64,000 nt of DNA from Opitutaceae bacterium (GCA_030693515.1 JAUYAK010000098.1:27328-91327); one strand, 5' to 3'. Positions 18,898 to 28,852 are shown, counted from the first letter of the stretch. Numbers and translations: made by a program. The notes: generated by a model not told the origin, from the sequence alone.

Positions 18898-21882
18898 TCA
18901 GAACCGGCCGTTCACACCGACGTTCACCGTGATGAAGTTGTAGATGATCGTCGACGGCTGGTTCCGGAAGCCGCGGTAGATCACCTGCGGCTCGTTGAAG
19001 AGGTTGGAGACATCGCACGTCAGGTTGAGCTTCGGGCTCAGCTGGTAGGAGAGGCCGAGGTTGACGGTCTCCATCGCCCGGCGCCAGCGGTTGCGGCCTA
19101 CCGTCGCGGCGGAATACTCGACGATGTAGTCCCCGGTCCAGTTGTAGAGCACGCGCGTGCCGAAACGCTTGTAGCGCCAGGAGAGCATCGCGTTGCCGGC
19201 CTTGGGAATGAAGCCGACGACCTGGCCCCCGCTGAGATTGAGCGCGCCGCCGAAATTTCCGTGCGTCTCGAGCGTGGTGTAGTTGAGCGATCCGCTCAGG
19301 CCCTTGAGCAGGCCCGGGAGAAAGGTGAACTGCTGCTGGTAGCTGAACTCCCAGCCCTGCACGAAGGCGGTGCCGGCGTTGGCCGACGTAAACTGCGTGA
19401 AGTTGGCGTAGTCGCCGTTGTAGCCGTTGTCGTTGCCGGAGGTGACGGTGCCGATGTTGATGTTGCGGACGATGTAATCCCTGATCGTCTTGTGGAAGAA
19501 CCCGACGGAGAAATTGCCGACGGGCTCGAAGTAGTAGTCGAGCGAGGCGTCCCAGTTCTTCGCGTTTTGCGGGAGCAGGCTTGCGTTGTTGATGGTGAGC
19601 GACTGGGCGTTTTCGTTGACCGTCTCGTTGGGGAAGAGTTCGCCGAAGCCCGGGCGGCCGAAGCTCGTGGACCAAGCGACGCGGGCCTTGAGGTCCGGCG
19701 TGATGTCGTGGGTCAGGTGGATGCTCGGAAATGACTTGGTGTAGCTGCCCCTGATGACGCGGCGGGTGTTCGCGTAGTCGCTGGTGACGGCCGCGACCGG
19801 GTTCGCCACCTGCTGCGCCGTCGTGCTGCCAAAGCGAGCGCGCACCCAGCCGAAGCTGTCATCCTCGGTCTTCTCCATGCGGACGCCGCCGAGGAAACTC
19901 GTGCGACCCAGCACGCCTTCGCGGCCGAATTTCCCCTGCGCCATCAAGTAGCCGGCCGTGACCGTCTCAGTGACGCTCCGCGTCCCGGTGTAGCGCTGCT
20001 GGAGGCCGTAGTAGACATCCTCCGACCACAGCGCCGGATCCTTCGGCGTGCGCTCGGAGATGAACATCGAGGTCGTCCATTGCGGCATCCGGCGGCCGGT
20101 CTTCACCTGGTCATACGTGACGATGCTCGGATCGGAGGGCAGGGCGGTGGTGCCGAGGTAATTCCACCGGCGGCTGAGGCTCTCGGTCTGCGCGAGGGTC
20201 TCGCGCCACTGCGCGCCGGTCTTCAGCGCCAGCGGCACCGCGGTCGGCAGCTTGTAGAGCGCGTTGAAGCGGGCTTCGCGCACGCGCTGGTCGTTGTGGC
20301 CATTGCTGTTCAACAGCTGGCCCGTGGGACGGTAGTTCGCCGGGTTCGTGAAATCGGGCCCGCCGTTCTGGACGAAGCGCGGGTGCAGCTCCGAGTCCGT
20401 GCGATCGAGGATCCAGCCGGCGCCGGTCAGGCGGTGGGTGAGTTCGCCGCCATGGCCGTTGCCGTTGTTGAGGTTCGTCCGCGCGTAATACGCCGCGTAG
20501 TCGAGCTGCAGCGGGCCGAAATCCTGCTCCGCGGCGAGGTCGAGCCGGCGCATGCGGACCGCGTAGTTGTTCGGGCCGCGATTCTGCATGTCGATGATCG
20601 ACGTGGCGACGGGACGGATCACCGTGACCTTGTCGGTGAAGCCGGGGACGACGCTCGTCGTGGCGCTCGGCACGGTGTTCTGGTTCTGGGAGCTGTAGGC
20701 GCGCGTGATGTAGCGCCGGCGGAAGTTCTCGTAGTTGTCGTTCATCGTGGCGTTGACCGACACGCGCGTGCTGGCCGAGAGGCGGTAGTCGGTCTTCACA
20801 TTCACGCTCGCCTGCTTGCGATTGTTGTAATTGTCGAAGGTCTGGTAACTCCAGACATAGGCGGGCTGCACGGTGGTGTTTTGGTAGTCGCGATCCGCCT
20901 GGTGGAAACCGACGGCGTTTTCGCTGTAGAAAAGGTTCACGTTCACGCCGAGGTTCTTCTTCTCGCCAAAGACATCGAAGACCTCCTGGTAGCCAAAGTT
21001 CAGCAGTGGGTGCGCGCGATGCTGCTCCCGCAGCGGAATCTGATCGGTGAAGGAAGGCGCGATGCGCGAGGAGAAGCTGTAGGTGAGGCGGCGTTTTTCC
21101 CTCATGCTGAGGGTCGAGCGGGACTTGAGGTTGACGGTGCCGCCGAGCGAGTCGGCATTCTTGTCGGGCCGGTGGCCCTTCACCAGCTCGAGCTGATCGA
21201 ACAGCGCGCCGGAAATGCTCTGCATCTCGAAGGCGCGGCTGCTGCCGAGCGAGGTCACCAATCCGCCATCGATTGTCACGGTGTTGAGCCCGGCGCCCAT
21301 GCCGCGGATGTTGAAATTGTAGGCGAGCCCTTCGTCGGTCGGGCTGCCGGCCACACCGGGCAGCCGCATCAGCACTTCGCCGGCGCTCATGTTGGGCAGA
21401 TTGCCGAATGAATCCATCGCGACGACGTTGGTGTGGTTGGGCGCATTGCGCTGCGCGGTGATGGCCGCGGCTCCGCCCTCGCGCTCACCGGTGACTTTGA
21501 AGGCATCGAGCTTGTAGATGCCGGTGGTGAGATCGAAATCGCGCGCGGCGCGCTGGCCCGGCGCGACAACCACTTGGATCCGCACTGTATCGAGGCCGAT
21601 GTAGCTGACCTCGATTTCGTGCGTGCCGGCCGGCAGCCCGCTGAGCACATAGCGGCCCGTCTCATCGGCGAGCACCGTGCGGCCGAGCGCCGGCACGTTG
21701 ACGCGCGCGCCCTGGAGGAGGTTGCCCGTCGCGGCGTTGCTGACGGTGCCGGCGATGACGGCGTTGTCGGCGGCGCGCAGGAGCGGAGCGGCGAGGCCGG
21801 CGAGGAGGAAAAGCAGCGAGGCGAATTTGGCCTCGCGGAGAGACCAAGAAAGCAGGCAATGGGGCAGGGCGGCTAGGTTCAT
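18898..21882 (-). CDS. TonB-dependent receptor with carboxypeptidase-regulatory-like N-domain
   Basis: 994 aa from ATG 21882. A hydrophobic leader is followed at about 40-125 by a CarboxypepD_reg-like beta-sandwich (VIAGTVSNAATGNLLQGARV). Next come a plug domain (about 135-260; SAGEVLMRLPGVAG and GTVNLKSRS) and a beta-barrel ending in an aromatic residue (NVGVNGRF), as required for outer-membrane insertion. It is a SusC/Oar-like or TonB oligosaccharide transporter for energy-dependent uptake across the outer membrane. It is divergent from the arylsulfatase at 22075, which suggests sulfated glycan as substrate. No SusD partner is seen. Confidence 0.93.
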   Translation of the reverse strand: MNLAALPHCLLSWSLREAKFASLLFLLAGLAAPLLRAADNAVIAGTVSNAATGNLLQGARVNVPALGRTVLADETGRYVLSGLPAGTHEIEVSYIGLDTVRIQVVVAPGQRAARDFDLTTGIYKLDAFKVTGEREGGAAAITAQRNAPNHTNVVAMDSFGNLPNMSAGEVLMRLPGVAGSPTDEGLAYNFNIRGMGAGLNTVTIDGGLVTSLGSSRAFEMQSISGALFDQLELVKGHRPDKNADSLGGTVNLKSRSTLSMREKRRLTYSFSSRIAPSFTDQIPLREQHRAHPLLNFGYQEVFDVFGEKKNLGVNVNLFYSENAVGFHQADRDYQNTTVQPAYVWSYQTFDNYNNRKQASVNVKTDYRLSASTRVSVNATMNDNYENFRRRYITRAYSSQNQNTVPSATTSVVPGFTDKVTVIRPVATSIIDMQNRGPNNYAVRMRRLDLAAEQDFGPLQLDYAAYYARTNLNNGNGHGGELTHRLTGAGWILDRTDSELHPRFVQNGGPDFTNPANYRPTGQLLNSNGHNDQRVREARFNALYKLPTAVPLALKTGAQWRETLAQTESLSRRWNYLGTTALPSDPSIVTYDQVKTGRRMPQWTTSMFISERTPKDPALWSEDVYYGLQQRYTGTRSVTETVTAGYLMAQGKFGREGVLGRTSFLGGVRMEKTEDDSFGWVRARFGSTTAQQVANPVAAVTSDYANTRRVIRGSYTKSFPSIHLTHDITPDLKARVAWSTSFGRPGFGELFPNETVNENAQSLTINNASLLPQNAKNWDASLDYYFEPVGNFSVGFFHKTIRDYIVRNINIGTVTSGNDNGYNGDYANFTQFTSANAGTAFVQGWEFSYQQQFTFLPGLLKGLSGSLNYTTLETHGNFGGALNLSGGQVVGFIPKAGNAMLSWRYKRFGTRVLYNWTGDYIVEYSAATVGRNRWRRAMETVNLGLSYQLSPKLNLTCDVSNLFNEPQVIYRGFRNQPSTIIYNFITVNVGVNGRF

Positions 21883-22074
21883 GGGAACGAGCAGTGGGGT
21901 TGGGGTTTCCGAGTCCGCGATGGGGATTGGGCTCGGGCGGATTTCAGGGGCCTACGGGCGTGAGGTGTCGGATGCCGGGTGTGATCACGCAAGACCAATG
22001 ATGCCGGACGCTACGTCGGCGGAAGCCCGGGCGCTTGCCTTCGTCGGCCCGGGGCGCGTTGATTGCCTCTCCCC
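21883..22074. promoter_or_regulatory. Divergent regulatory region, TonB receptor / sulfatase
   Basis: This 192-bp gap serves both divergent genes. It contains the perfect palindrome gtgatcac at 21981-21988 in the context tgtgatcacgca, a plausible operator. No clear sigma-70 boxes or Shine-Dalgarno sequence were found. Confidence 0.35.
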
Positions 22075-23703
22075 ATGAAGCCCACCATTGCTGGCCTCGC
22101 TGTGCTGGTCCTCGGAGCCGCGTTGCACGCCGCCCCGCCCAACTTCCTCGTCATCCTCGCCGACGATCTCGGCTTCTCCGATCTCGGCTGCTACGGCGGC
22201 GAGATCGCGACGCCGCACCTGGATGCGCTCGCGCAGGGCGGGCTGCGTTTCACCTCGGCCTACAATACCGCGCGCTGCTGGCCTTCGCGCGCCGCCATCA
22301 CCACCGGCTATTATGCGCAGCAGGTGCGGCGGGATGTCGTCACCGGCGTCGCCAGCGGCGGCGGCAACCGCGGCGTGCGCCCGGCGTGGGCACCCTTGGT
22401 CACCGAATTTCTGCGCGCCGCCGGCTACCGCAATTACCTCGCGGGCAAATGGCACATCGACGGCCGCCCGCTCGGCAACGCCTTCGATCACAGCTTCGAG
22501 ATCGGCACCGGGCAGAACAATTTTTTCAAGGCCCCGGGCAACACCGACGACGAACGCCAGCTCACGCAGACGCCCGATTACTACGTCACCGTCTCGACCG
22601 CCGACCACGCGATCAAATACCTGCGCGAGCACGCGGAGAAGTATTCGAGCCGGCCGTTCTACCAATACCTCTGCTTCACCGCGCCGCACTTCCCGCTGCA
22701 CGCCCCCGCGGCTGACATCGCCAAATATCAGGACACCTACGCACGCGGCTGGGATGTGATGGCCGCCGAGCGCCATGCGCGCCTGAAAAAACTCGGCCTC
22801 ACCCACCAGCCCGCGGCCGCCTTCGAGCGCGACGTCGGTGCGCCCTATGCCTTCCCCGCCGACATCGCCAAGCTCGGCCCGGATGAGGTCAACCTCCCCG
22901 TGCCGTGGAGCACGCTCACGCCCTCGCAGCAGAAATTCCAAGCCGCCAAGATGGCCATCCACGCTGCGATGGTGGACCGCATGGACCAGGAAATCGGCCG
23001 TGTGATCGCGCAGCTCAAGGCGATGGGCGCCTATGAAAACACCCTCATCCTCTTCGCCTCCGACAACGGCGCCAGCGCCGAGATGATGGTGCGCGGCGAC
23101 GGCCACGATCCCGCGGCGCCGATGGGATCGGCGAAAACCTACCTCTGCCTCGGCCCCGGCTGGTCGAGCGCGAGCAACACGCCCTTCCGCCGCCACAAGA
23201 CCTGGGTCCACGAGGGCGGCATCGCCACACCGCTCATTGCCCACTGGCCCGCCGGCATCAAGGCTCGCGGCGAGCTGCGCCGCACGCCCACGCATCTCAT
23301 CGACGTGGTGCCCACGCTGCTCGAACTCGCCGGCGCGAAAGTCCCCGCCACGATCAAGGGCCATGCCGTCCCGCCCGCGCCGGGCCGCAGCCTCGTGCCG
23401 GCGTTCGCGAAGGACGTGACCGTTCCGCACGATTACCTCTGGTGGGCGCACGACGGCCACCGCGCCCTCCGCGCTGGCGATTGGAAACTCGTCGCGCTCA
23501 AGGACGGTCCGTGGGAACTCTACGACCTCGCCACCGACCGCGCCGAGGCGAAGAACCTCGCCGCCGCGCGTCCCGAGAAAGCGCGCGAGCTCGCCGCGCT
23601 GTGGGAGAGGCACCTTGAACAAACGAAGGTTCTCGCGCTGACCGATCCCGCAGCCGCTGCGCCCGAAGGAGCCGAGAAAAAGGCGAAAAAGAAGCAGCCA
23701 TGA
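22075..23703 (+). CDS. Arylsulfatase A-like (S1 family) secreted sulfatase
   Basis: 542 aa from ATG 22075; TTG 22063 is in frame but weaker. After the signal peptide, PPNFLVILADDLGFSDLGCYGG supplies the paired metal-binding aspartates. The maturation motif CWPSRAAITTG (CxPSR) has Cys68, which must be converted to formylglycine by a sulfatase-modifying enzyme encoded elsewhere. Further metal and substrate residues lie in NYLAGKWH and LFASDNGAS. The C-terminal sulfatase subdomain ends in a Lys-rich tail. It hydrolyses sulfate esters, probably on imported glycans given the divergent TonB receptor. It overlaps the next gene by 4 bp (ATGA at 23700-23703), so the two are cotranslated. Confidence 0.95.
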   Translation: MKPTIAGLAVLVLGAALHAAPPNFLVILADDLGFSDLGCYGGEIATPHLDALAQGGLRFTSAYNTARCWPSRAAITTGYYAQQVRRDVVTGVASGGGNRGVRPAWAPLVTEFLRAAGYRNYLAGKWHIDGRPLGNAFDHSFEIGTGQNNFFKAPGNTDDERQLTQTPDYYVTVSTADHAIKYLREHAEKYSSRPFYQYLCFTAPHFPLHAPAADIAKYQDTYARGWDVMAAERHARLKKLGLTHQPAAAFERDVGAPYAFPADIAKLGPDEVNLPVPWSTLTPSQQKFQAAKMAIHAAMVDRMDQEIGRVIAQLKAMGAYENTLILFASDNGASAEMMVRGDGHDPAAPMGSAKTYLCLGPGWSSASNTPFRRHKTWVHEGGIATPLIAHWPAGIKARGELRRTPTHLIDVVPTLLELAGAKVPATIKGHAVPPAPGRSLVPAFAKDVTVPHDYLWWAHDGHRALRAGDWKLVALKDGPWELYDLATDRAEAKNLAAARPEKARELAALWERHLEQTKVLALTDPAAAAPEGAEKKAKKKQP

Positions 23704-26546
23704 ACCGCAGCCGCATCGCTTTCCTTCTGGCTGTCGCGACGACGGCTTGTGCCCAACCCGCCCGCGCGCCGACCGACTACCGCAACTGGGCCCTCATCCG
23801 CGGCGGCAGCGCCGAGCGTGGCCGCGCTATTTTCCACGCGCCCGATCGCGTGGCGTGCGCGGTGTGCCACTCCATCGACGGCTCGAATTCCAAGGCGGGC
23901 CCCGACCTCCTCGCCGTCGGCGACGCGTTGCCGCGCCGCGATTTGATCACGGCGCTGCTGGAGCCCAACGCCACCATCGCCGTCGGCTACGGCGCGACCA
24001 TTGTCGAGACCAAGTCCGGGGCCACGCACCTCGGCGTCATCAAGCGCGCCGATGCCACCGGCGTCGCCGTTATGGGTGCGGATGGAAAACTCATCCCGGT
24101 CGCGGCCGCCGATCTGAAATCGCAGCAGCCCAGCCCGCTCTCGCTCATGCCCGAGGGGCTGCACGCGGCGCTCTCGTTGCAGGAGTTCGCCGACCTCATC
24201 GACTACCTCGCGAGCCTGAAACAGCCGGCAAACTCGCTCACCGCCCACCGCGGCATGCCCGACGAGATTCCGCCCTTGGCGAAACTCGCGACGCTGCGCC
24301 CGCTGCTCCCCGAGGCGTTGCGCTTTCCTCACACCGTCGTGAAGCAGCCGGGCGACGTGCGCCTCGGCCTCACGTGGTTCGGCCAGATTCCCGGCGAGGA
24401 AAACGCCTTTCTCGTCGCGCACCAGTCGGGAAAAATCTGGCGGCTCGAGCGCGGCCCGGAGGGCTTCACGAAGACGCTCTTCGCCGATTTCTCCGCGGAG
24501 GTCTTCAACCGGCGCGGACCGAACGGCCTGCTCGGCGTGGCGTTTCACCCGCGCTTCCGCGAGAACCGCCGCTACTTCGAGAAACACCAGATCGTCGAGG
24601 GCGACGCGATCGCCACCCTCGTCGTTGAGCGCCGGGCGTCGGCGGATTTTCGCACGGATTCCGGCGAGCCGCCGCGCGTGCTGATGAAGATTCCCGCCGT
24701 CACGCAAAACCACACGGGCGGCACGGTGGCGTTCGGACCCGACGGCATGCTCTATTGCGCCATGGGCGACACGGGCCCGCAGCAGGACCCCAACGGCCAC
24801 GGCCAGGACCTCGGCCTGCTCCTCGGCAAGATGCTGCGCATCGACGTCGACCGCCGCGATCCCGGGCTCGCCTACGCGATCCCGCCCGACAATCCGTTTG
24901 TCGGCCGCGCGGGCGTGCGGCCGGAAATCTGGGCGCTCGGATTTCGCGAGCCGTGGCGTTTCAGCTTCGATCGCGCGACGGGTGATCTCTGGGTGGGCGA
25001 TGTCGGCCAGGACCGCGTCGAGGAAGTCGCGATCGTGCGCCGCGGCGAGAACCACGGTTGGAATGTCGTCGAGGGCTTCGAGCCGTTCTCAAACCTGCGC
25101 CGCCGCGAGGGCGAGCTCTACGCACCGCCCGTCGCCGCCTACCGCCGCCGCTACGGCAACTCGGTCACGGGTGGTCATGTCTATCGCGGCGGCGAGTCGC
25201 CGTCGTTCGACGGCGTCTACATCTTTGGCGACTACACCTCGCGGATGATTTTTGGCCTCACGCAGCGCGACGGAAAACTGGAGTCGCTGCGCCACATCGC
25301 GACCGCGCCCGAGAGCGTCACGTCGTTTGCTCAGGACGAGCGCGGCCGGCTCTATGTCCTCAGCTACGAAGGCATGATCTTCGAGCTGGATTTGTCGGGC
25401 GCGGAGTTCGAGCGCGCCGCGCCGGCGGCCAAGGCAAAGACGATCGCTTGGGAGCGCCGCGCGTTTCCGCTGCCCGAGTCGATTTGGAGCGTCGAGGCGA
25501 TCGACGCGAACAACGACGGCCAACGCGAGCTCATCGCGATGGGCGTGACGCAGGTCTACGCCATCGAGCACACGAGCTGGCGCACGAGCACGATCTTCGA
25601 CGCCAAGGACGGCAAGCTCCTCTACTGCGTCGCCCTTGACGCCAACGCCGACGGCGCCACTGACCTCGCGCTCGGCCGCTACCTGATCCCGTGGATCGAA
25701 TCCCGCAAGCCGCCGGTCGCGGGCAAAGCCGCGCCGCCGGCACCCGTCGGTCCCGACTTCAGCGTGGCGTGGCTCCAAAATCCGCGCCGCGGCGGCGGCA
25801 ACTGGAAACTCCACGTCGTCGATCGCGAGCTCAACGGCATCCACGGCCTGCACGCCGCCGACGTGAACGGCGACGGCCGCACCGACGTGATCGCCGACAG
25901 CATCAGCGGCCCGGCGTTTCCCAACAGCGTGGCGTGGTTCGATCTCGCAGCCCCCGAGGGATCGCACCGCGAGGTCGTCACGAGCGCAGGGGCAGACGGC
26001 CGGCCGCACTACCTCGACTTCGCCGACATCGATGGCGATGGGCGAGGGGACATCTTGCTCGGCGACTCCGGCGGCGGGACCTTCACCTGGTGGAAACGCG
26101 GCGCGCCCGGGGAGCCGTGGACGAAGCACCGCATCGCTCATGAGAAAGGCGCGACCAATCTCCGCGCCGTCGATGTCGATCGCGATGGCCGCATCGACGT
26201 CGTCGGTGCCGCTGGCCACGGCAAGGGTGTCTTCTGGTTTTCCGGCCCGGGTTGGGTGAAGCACGTCATTGACGCCGATCTCGCCACGCCGCACGCGCTG
26301 GCCGTCGGCGACTTCGATGGAGACGGGGATATCGATGTCGCGGTCGCGTCCTACACGGCCTTCATCACGTGCTGGTATGAGAACGACGGCCGCGGAAAGT
26401 TCACGCCGCACGACATTGACACCGGCAACAAGCAGCAGGCCTATGATCTCAAGGCCACCGACCTCGACGCCGACGGCCGCCTCGATCTCATCCTCGCCGG
26501 GCGCGAGTCGAAAAATGCGGTGGTTTATTTCAACCGCAGGCCCTGA
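23700..26546 (+). CDS. Cytochrome c + PQQ-type sugar dehydrogenase + FG-GAP/VCBS repeat fusion
   Basis: 948 aa, start ATG 23700 overlapping the sulfatase stop. The signal peptide is followed by a cytochrome c domain (about 30-180) with CAVCH at 53-57; a Met in LSLMPEG may be the axial ligand. A soluble-glucose-dehydrogenase-like beta-propeller follows (about 200-560; GTVAFGPDGMLYCAMGD, GVRPEIWALGFREPWRFSFD, GENHGWNVVEG). The last third (about 590-945) has repeated D-x-D/N-x-D-G calcium-type motifs (DANNDGQREL, DVNGDGRTDV, DFDGDGDIDV), typical of FG-GAP/VCBS propellers. Likely a periplasmic haem-linked dehydrogenase acting on sugars released after desulfation. PQQ binding is inferred from the family. 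Confidence 0.9.
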   Translation: MNRSRIAFLLAVATTACAQPARAPTDYRNWALIRGGSAERGRAIFHAPDRVACAVCHSIDGSNSKAGPDLLAVGDALPRRDLITALLEPNATIAVGYGATIVETKSGATHLGVIKRADATGVAVMGADGKLIPVAAADLKSQQPSPLSLMPEGLHAALSLQEFADLIDYLASLKQPANSLTAHRGMPDEIPPLAKLATLRPLLPEALRFPHTVVKQPGDVRLGLTWFGQIPGEENAFLVAHQSGKIWRLERGPEGFTKTLFADFSAEVFNRRGPNGLLGVAFHPRFRENRRYFEKHQIVEGDAIATLVVERRASADFRTDSGEPPRVLMKIPAVTQNHTGGTVAFGPDGMLYCAMGDTGPQQDPNGHGQDLGLLLGKMLRIDVDRRDPGLAYAIPPDNPFVGRAGVRPEIWALGFREPWRFSFDRATGDLWVGDVGQDRVEEVAIVRRGENHGWNVVEGFEPFSNLRRREGELYAPPVAAYRRRYGNSVTGGHVYRGGESPSFDGVYIFGDYTSRMIFGLTQRDGKLESLRHIATAPESVTSFAQDERGRLYVLSYEGMIFELDLSGAEFERAAPAAKAKTIAWERRAFPLPESIWSVEAIDANNDGQRELIAMGVTQVYAIEHTSWRTSTIFDAKDGKLLYCVALDANADGATDLALGRYLIPWIESRKPPVAGKAAPPAPVGPDFSVAWLQNPRRGGGNWKLHVVDRELNGIHGLHAADVNGDGRTDVIADSISGPAFPNSVAWFDLAAPEGSHREVVTSAGADGRPHYLDFADIDGDGRGDILLGDSGGGTFTWWKRGAPGEPWTKHRIAHEKGATNLRAVDVDRDGRIDVVGAAGHGKGVFWFSGPGWVKHVIDADLATPHALAVGDFDGDGDIDVAVASYTAFITCWYENDGRGKFTPHDIDTGNKQQAYDLKATDLDADGRLDLILAGRESKNAVVYFNRRP

Positions 26547-26564
26547 TTCGAAATCCTGGAAAAC

Positions 26565-26750
26565 GGGTTCCCGCAGATCCGAAAATCAGCAGAGTCCAAT
26601 TTGGGGTGCCCTGATTCTGCGGGAGGTCATACGAACGTCCGTTGAAGTTTGGACTGTAGAAAGGTGGGGGCGCTTCTCCGCAGGCGGCCGGGATTCCCGC
26701 CGGCGAATCGCCCTGCAACCCAAGCCGGCTCAGAGAGCCAGCCCCACCTC
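26565..26750. repeat. Composite inverted-repeat (REP-like) element
   Basis: The gap between convergent genes holds several hairpins. cccgcaga and tctgcggg pair around 26571-26619, and agtccaa and ttggact pair around 26594-26654. aggtgggg (26662-26669) pairs with ccccacct (26742-26749), enclosing ggctcagagagcc. This arrangement is REP/palindrome-like and could also end transcription from both sides. Confidence 0.55.
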
Positions 26751-26781
26751 GGAATAGTGTGATGGTCACGGGCCGTTGGTA

Positions 26782-27522
26782 TCAGACTCCGCCGACGTGG
26801 AACCGCAGCTCGGCGGGCTTCGCGGTGTCCTCGGGTGTCGTCCCGGGTTTTTGTTCGAAGCGACTCCGGAGCGCGTTGCCCTGCGAATCTTCGAGCCGCG
26901 GGTGGATCAAAATGCGGTGCTCGCCTTCCGTCCACGCCGCTTGCGGCGTGAGCCGCCAATGTTGCTCGCCGGCGGCCAGAGTGGCGTGGCCTTTTACTTT
27001 TTCGCCGCGCGGCGAGACGATCACCAGGTAGCCGACCGCCTGCGCGTCGATCGGCGCATCGAGGGCCACGACGACGGCGTTGCGGGTGCCCGCCCGCGGA
27101 GGTTGGACGGACCAGCGGTGCGGGTCGGGCGCTGCCGTGCGGGCGGGGCCGATGCGCCACGTCTTCAGCGCGCGGGCGTCGAGGAGGAGCGTGACGTGAT
27201 CGCCGTAGCGCAGCGGGCGGCCGGCCTCGTCATGGGCGCGCAGTCCGCTTTTCACCCGGCCGGGATGCAGGAGGAGCGTGAGCGTCTTGCCGTCCGGCGA
27301 CCACAGTTCCTGTTGCAGAAACGGCCGGTCGATCTCCGGGCCGTCCGCCGCGCGCAGAGCGAGACGCTCCAGAATGCCGGGCGCGGGGGCGGCGGGAAAT
27401 GCGATGGAAAGGCGGAGCAAGTTCTCGGGAATCTCGCCGCCGGACGGAAACACGCGGGGAGCACCACCGAAGGCGGCGAGGCTGTTCACGAAGATTGCGA
27501 CCGCGAAGGCGAGTGTGCGCAT
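26782..27522 (-). CDS. Secreted protein of unknown function, Ig-like beta domains
   Basis: 246 aa from ATG 27522 with signal peptide (MRTLAFAVAIFVNSLAAFGG). I do not recognise the family. The sequence has a predominantly beta character with phrases such as GGEIPENLLRLSIAFPAAPAP, LLLHPGRVKSGL, NAVVVALDAPIDAQA and ILIHPRLEDSQGN, reminiscent of bacterial Ig-like (Big) domains of surface proteins from this phylum. It lies 6 bp downstream of the gene starting at 28749, so both are probably one transcript. No catalytic motif is visible. Confidence 0.75.
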   Translation of the reverse strand: MRTLAFAVAIFVNSLAAFGGAPRVFPSGGEIPENLLRLSIAFPAAPAPGILERLALRAADGPEIDRPFLQQELWSPDGKTLTLLLHPGRVKSGLRAHDEAGRPLRYGDHVTLLLDARALKTWRIGPARTAAPDPHRWSVQPPRAGTRNAVVVALDAPIDAQAVGYLVIVSPRGEKVKGHATLAAGEQHWRLTPQAAWTEGEHRILIHPRLEDSQGNALRSRFEQKPGTTPEDTAKPAELRFHVGGV

Positions 27523-27528
27523 GGCGGG

Positions 27529-28749
27529 TCAGTTGCTGACGGGCGGCGGAAAGCCCTCTTCCCGGTTCAGCCGCTCGTGCAGCGGCAGGAGAAAACCGGT
27601 CTGCACCGGGCCGTTCGCCTTGTAGGAGTAGCCGGGGAAATTGTATTCCGCGACGAAGTCCGAGCGCCGCAGATACAGGCCCTTGCCGATCGAGACCAGC
27701 TCGCTCGCGCCCGTCTCCGGGTTGCGGCGGAGGGCGACGAAGCGCCCGGCATCCTGATTGTCGATGCGGAAGACGCCCGCGAGCGGCAGCGGCGTCGATC
27801 GCACGCCGCGGATCTCGCCGAAGGGGACCATCTCCTTCAGGCCGGCGCGGGCGTTGGCGGCCTCAAGTTCCGTGAGCGGGACCGCGTCGGACGAGCGCAT
27901 GGCGTTGGCGACGAGCACGAATTCCATCGGCTGGCCGTTTACCTCGGCGGTGTAGGCGAGCAGCCCGTTCGGCGTGTTGCCAAAGCCCAGCTCGGCGATC
28001 GTCTTGCCGGTGAGCTTGGCGCCGTCCTTGATCGCCGCGACGGGGAAGGTGACGAGCGGCGTGCAGGTGTAGGCCGCGATGAGGTGGGGCTCGCCGCCCA
28101 GTGTGACGAACGTCATCGCCCGGATCGGCGCGCGCGTCTCGGTCTGATCGTGCGTGGCGTGGTAGATGGCGACCGCGGTCACGCTCTGGCCGCCCGTGAA
28201 GGGATATGCGGCGACGCGAAGCGTGGACGAGAAGTCCGTGTTCGCGAGGCCGGCCACGTAGAGTTTGCCGCCGTGCCACTTCATGTCGGTGACCGTCAGG
28301 CTGCGCAGCGGCGTCTCATCCCAGAATTTGAGGTCGCCCTTGGGCGCGTCTTTCAGAGGCAGCGACGTGGACTTGGTTGCCGCCAGATCGAGCCGTTCGG
28401 CCCGGCCGTCGGCGCCGAGTCGCACCAACGCGGGACGCTGCGCGGCGCCGGTGACGACGGCGACGTAGGCGTCGCCCGTGCCTGGGCGCATCGCGAGATC
28501 GATGATCGCGGCGGGCGCTTCGCCCAAGGCGCGCGCGAGGCGCCGGTCGAGATCGCGGATGTTGAAGTGCCCGCCGGCCGGCGCACTGGCGGGCGGCAAG
28601 ACGAGGGCATGGATGGCCGACGCCTTCCAGTCCGCCACGAACAGGACGCCGTCCGGCCCGAAGGCGAGTCGGGACACCGACTGCACGTCGGCCGCCGGGA
28701 CGCGGAGGACTGCGGCGAGTAGCAACAGGATGGTGAGCGGTGTTTTCAT
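27529..28749 (-). CDS. Secreted beta-propeller-like protein of unknown function
   Basis: 406 aa from ATG 28749, where the signal peptide MKTPLTILLLLAAVLRVPAA begins; the frame is open 39 codons further upstream but without a leader. Segments such as SRLAFGPDGVLFVADWKASA, VTDMKWHGGKLYVAGLANTD and TPNGLLAYTAEVNGQPM suggest an SMP-30/NHL-like propeller. There is no haem motif. It probably forms an operon with the gene at 26782, only 6 bp apart. Function is unknown; the pairing of a propeller and an Ig-like protein suggests a periplasmic binding or sensing role. Confidence 0.75.
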   Translation of the reverse strand: MKTPLTILLLLAAVLRVPAADVQSVSRLAFGPDGVLFVADWKASAIHALVLPPASAPAGGHFNIRDLDRRLARALGEAPAAIIDLAMRPGTGDAYVAVVTGAAQRPALVRLGADGRAERLDLAATKSTSLPLKDAPKGDLKFWDETPLRSLTVTDMKWHGGKLYVAGLANTDFSSTLRVAAYPFTGGQSVTAVAIYHATHDQTETRAPIRAMTFVTLGGEPHLIAAYTCTPLVTFPVAAIKDGAKLTGKTIAELGFGNTPNGLLAYTAEVNGQPMEFVLVANAMRSSDAVPLTELEAANARAGLKEMVPFGEIRGVRSTPLPLAGVFRIDNQDAGRFVALRRNPETGASELVSIGKGLYLRRSDFVAEYNFPGYSYKANGPVQTGFLLPLHERLNREEGFPPPVSN

Positions 28750-28852
28750 GGCGGGCAGGAGACGGGAGCGGGGAGGGAGGTTCATTTGGCGGAGAGTTTC
28801 TGCGGTTGATTGCGGTTCATAACGATCGAGGAGCGGGTGGGCGTGGGTGGTT

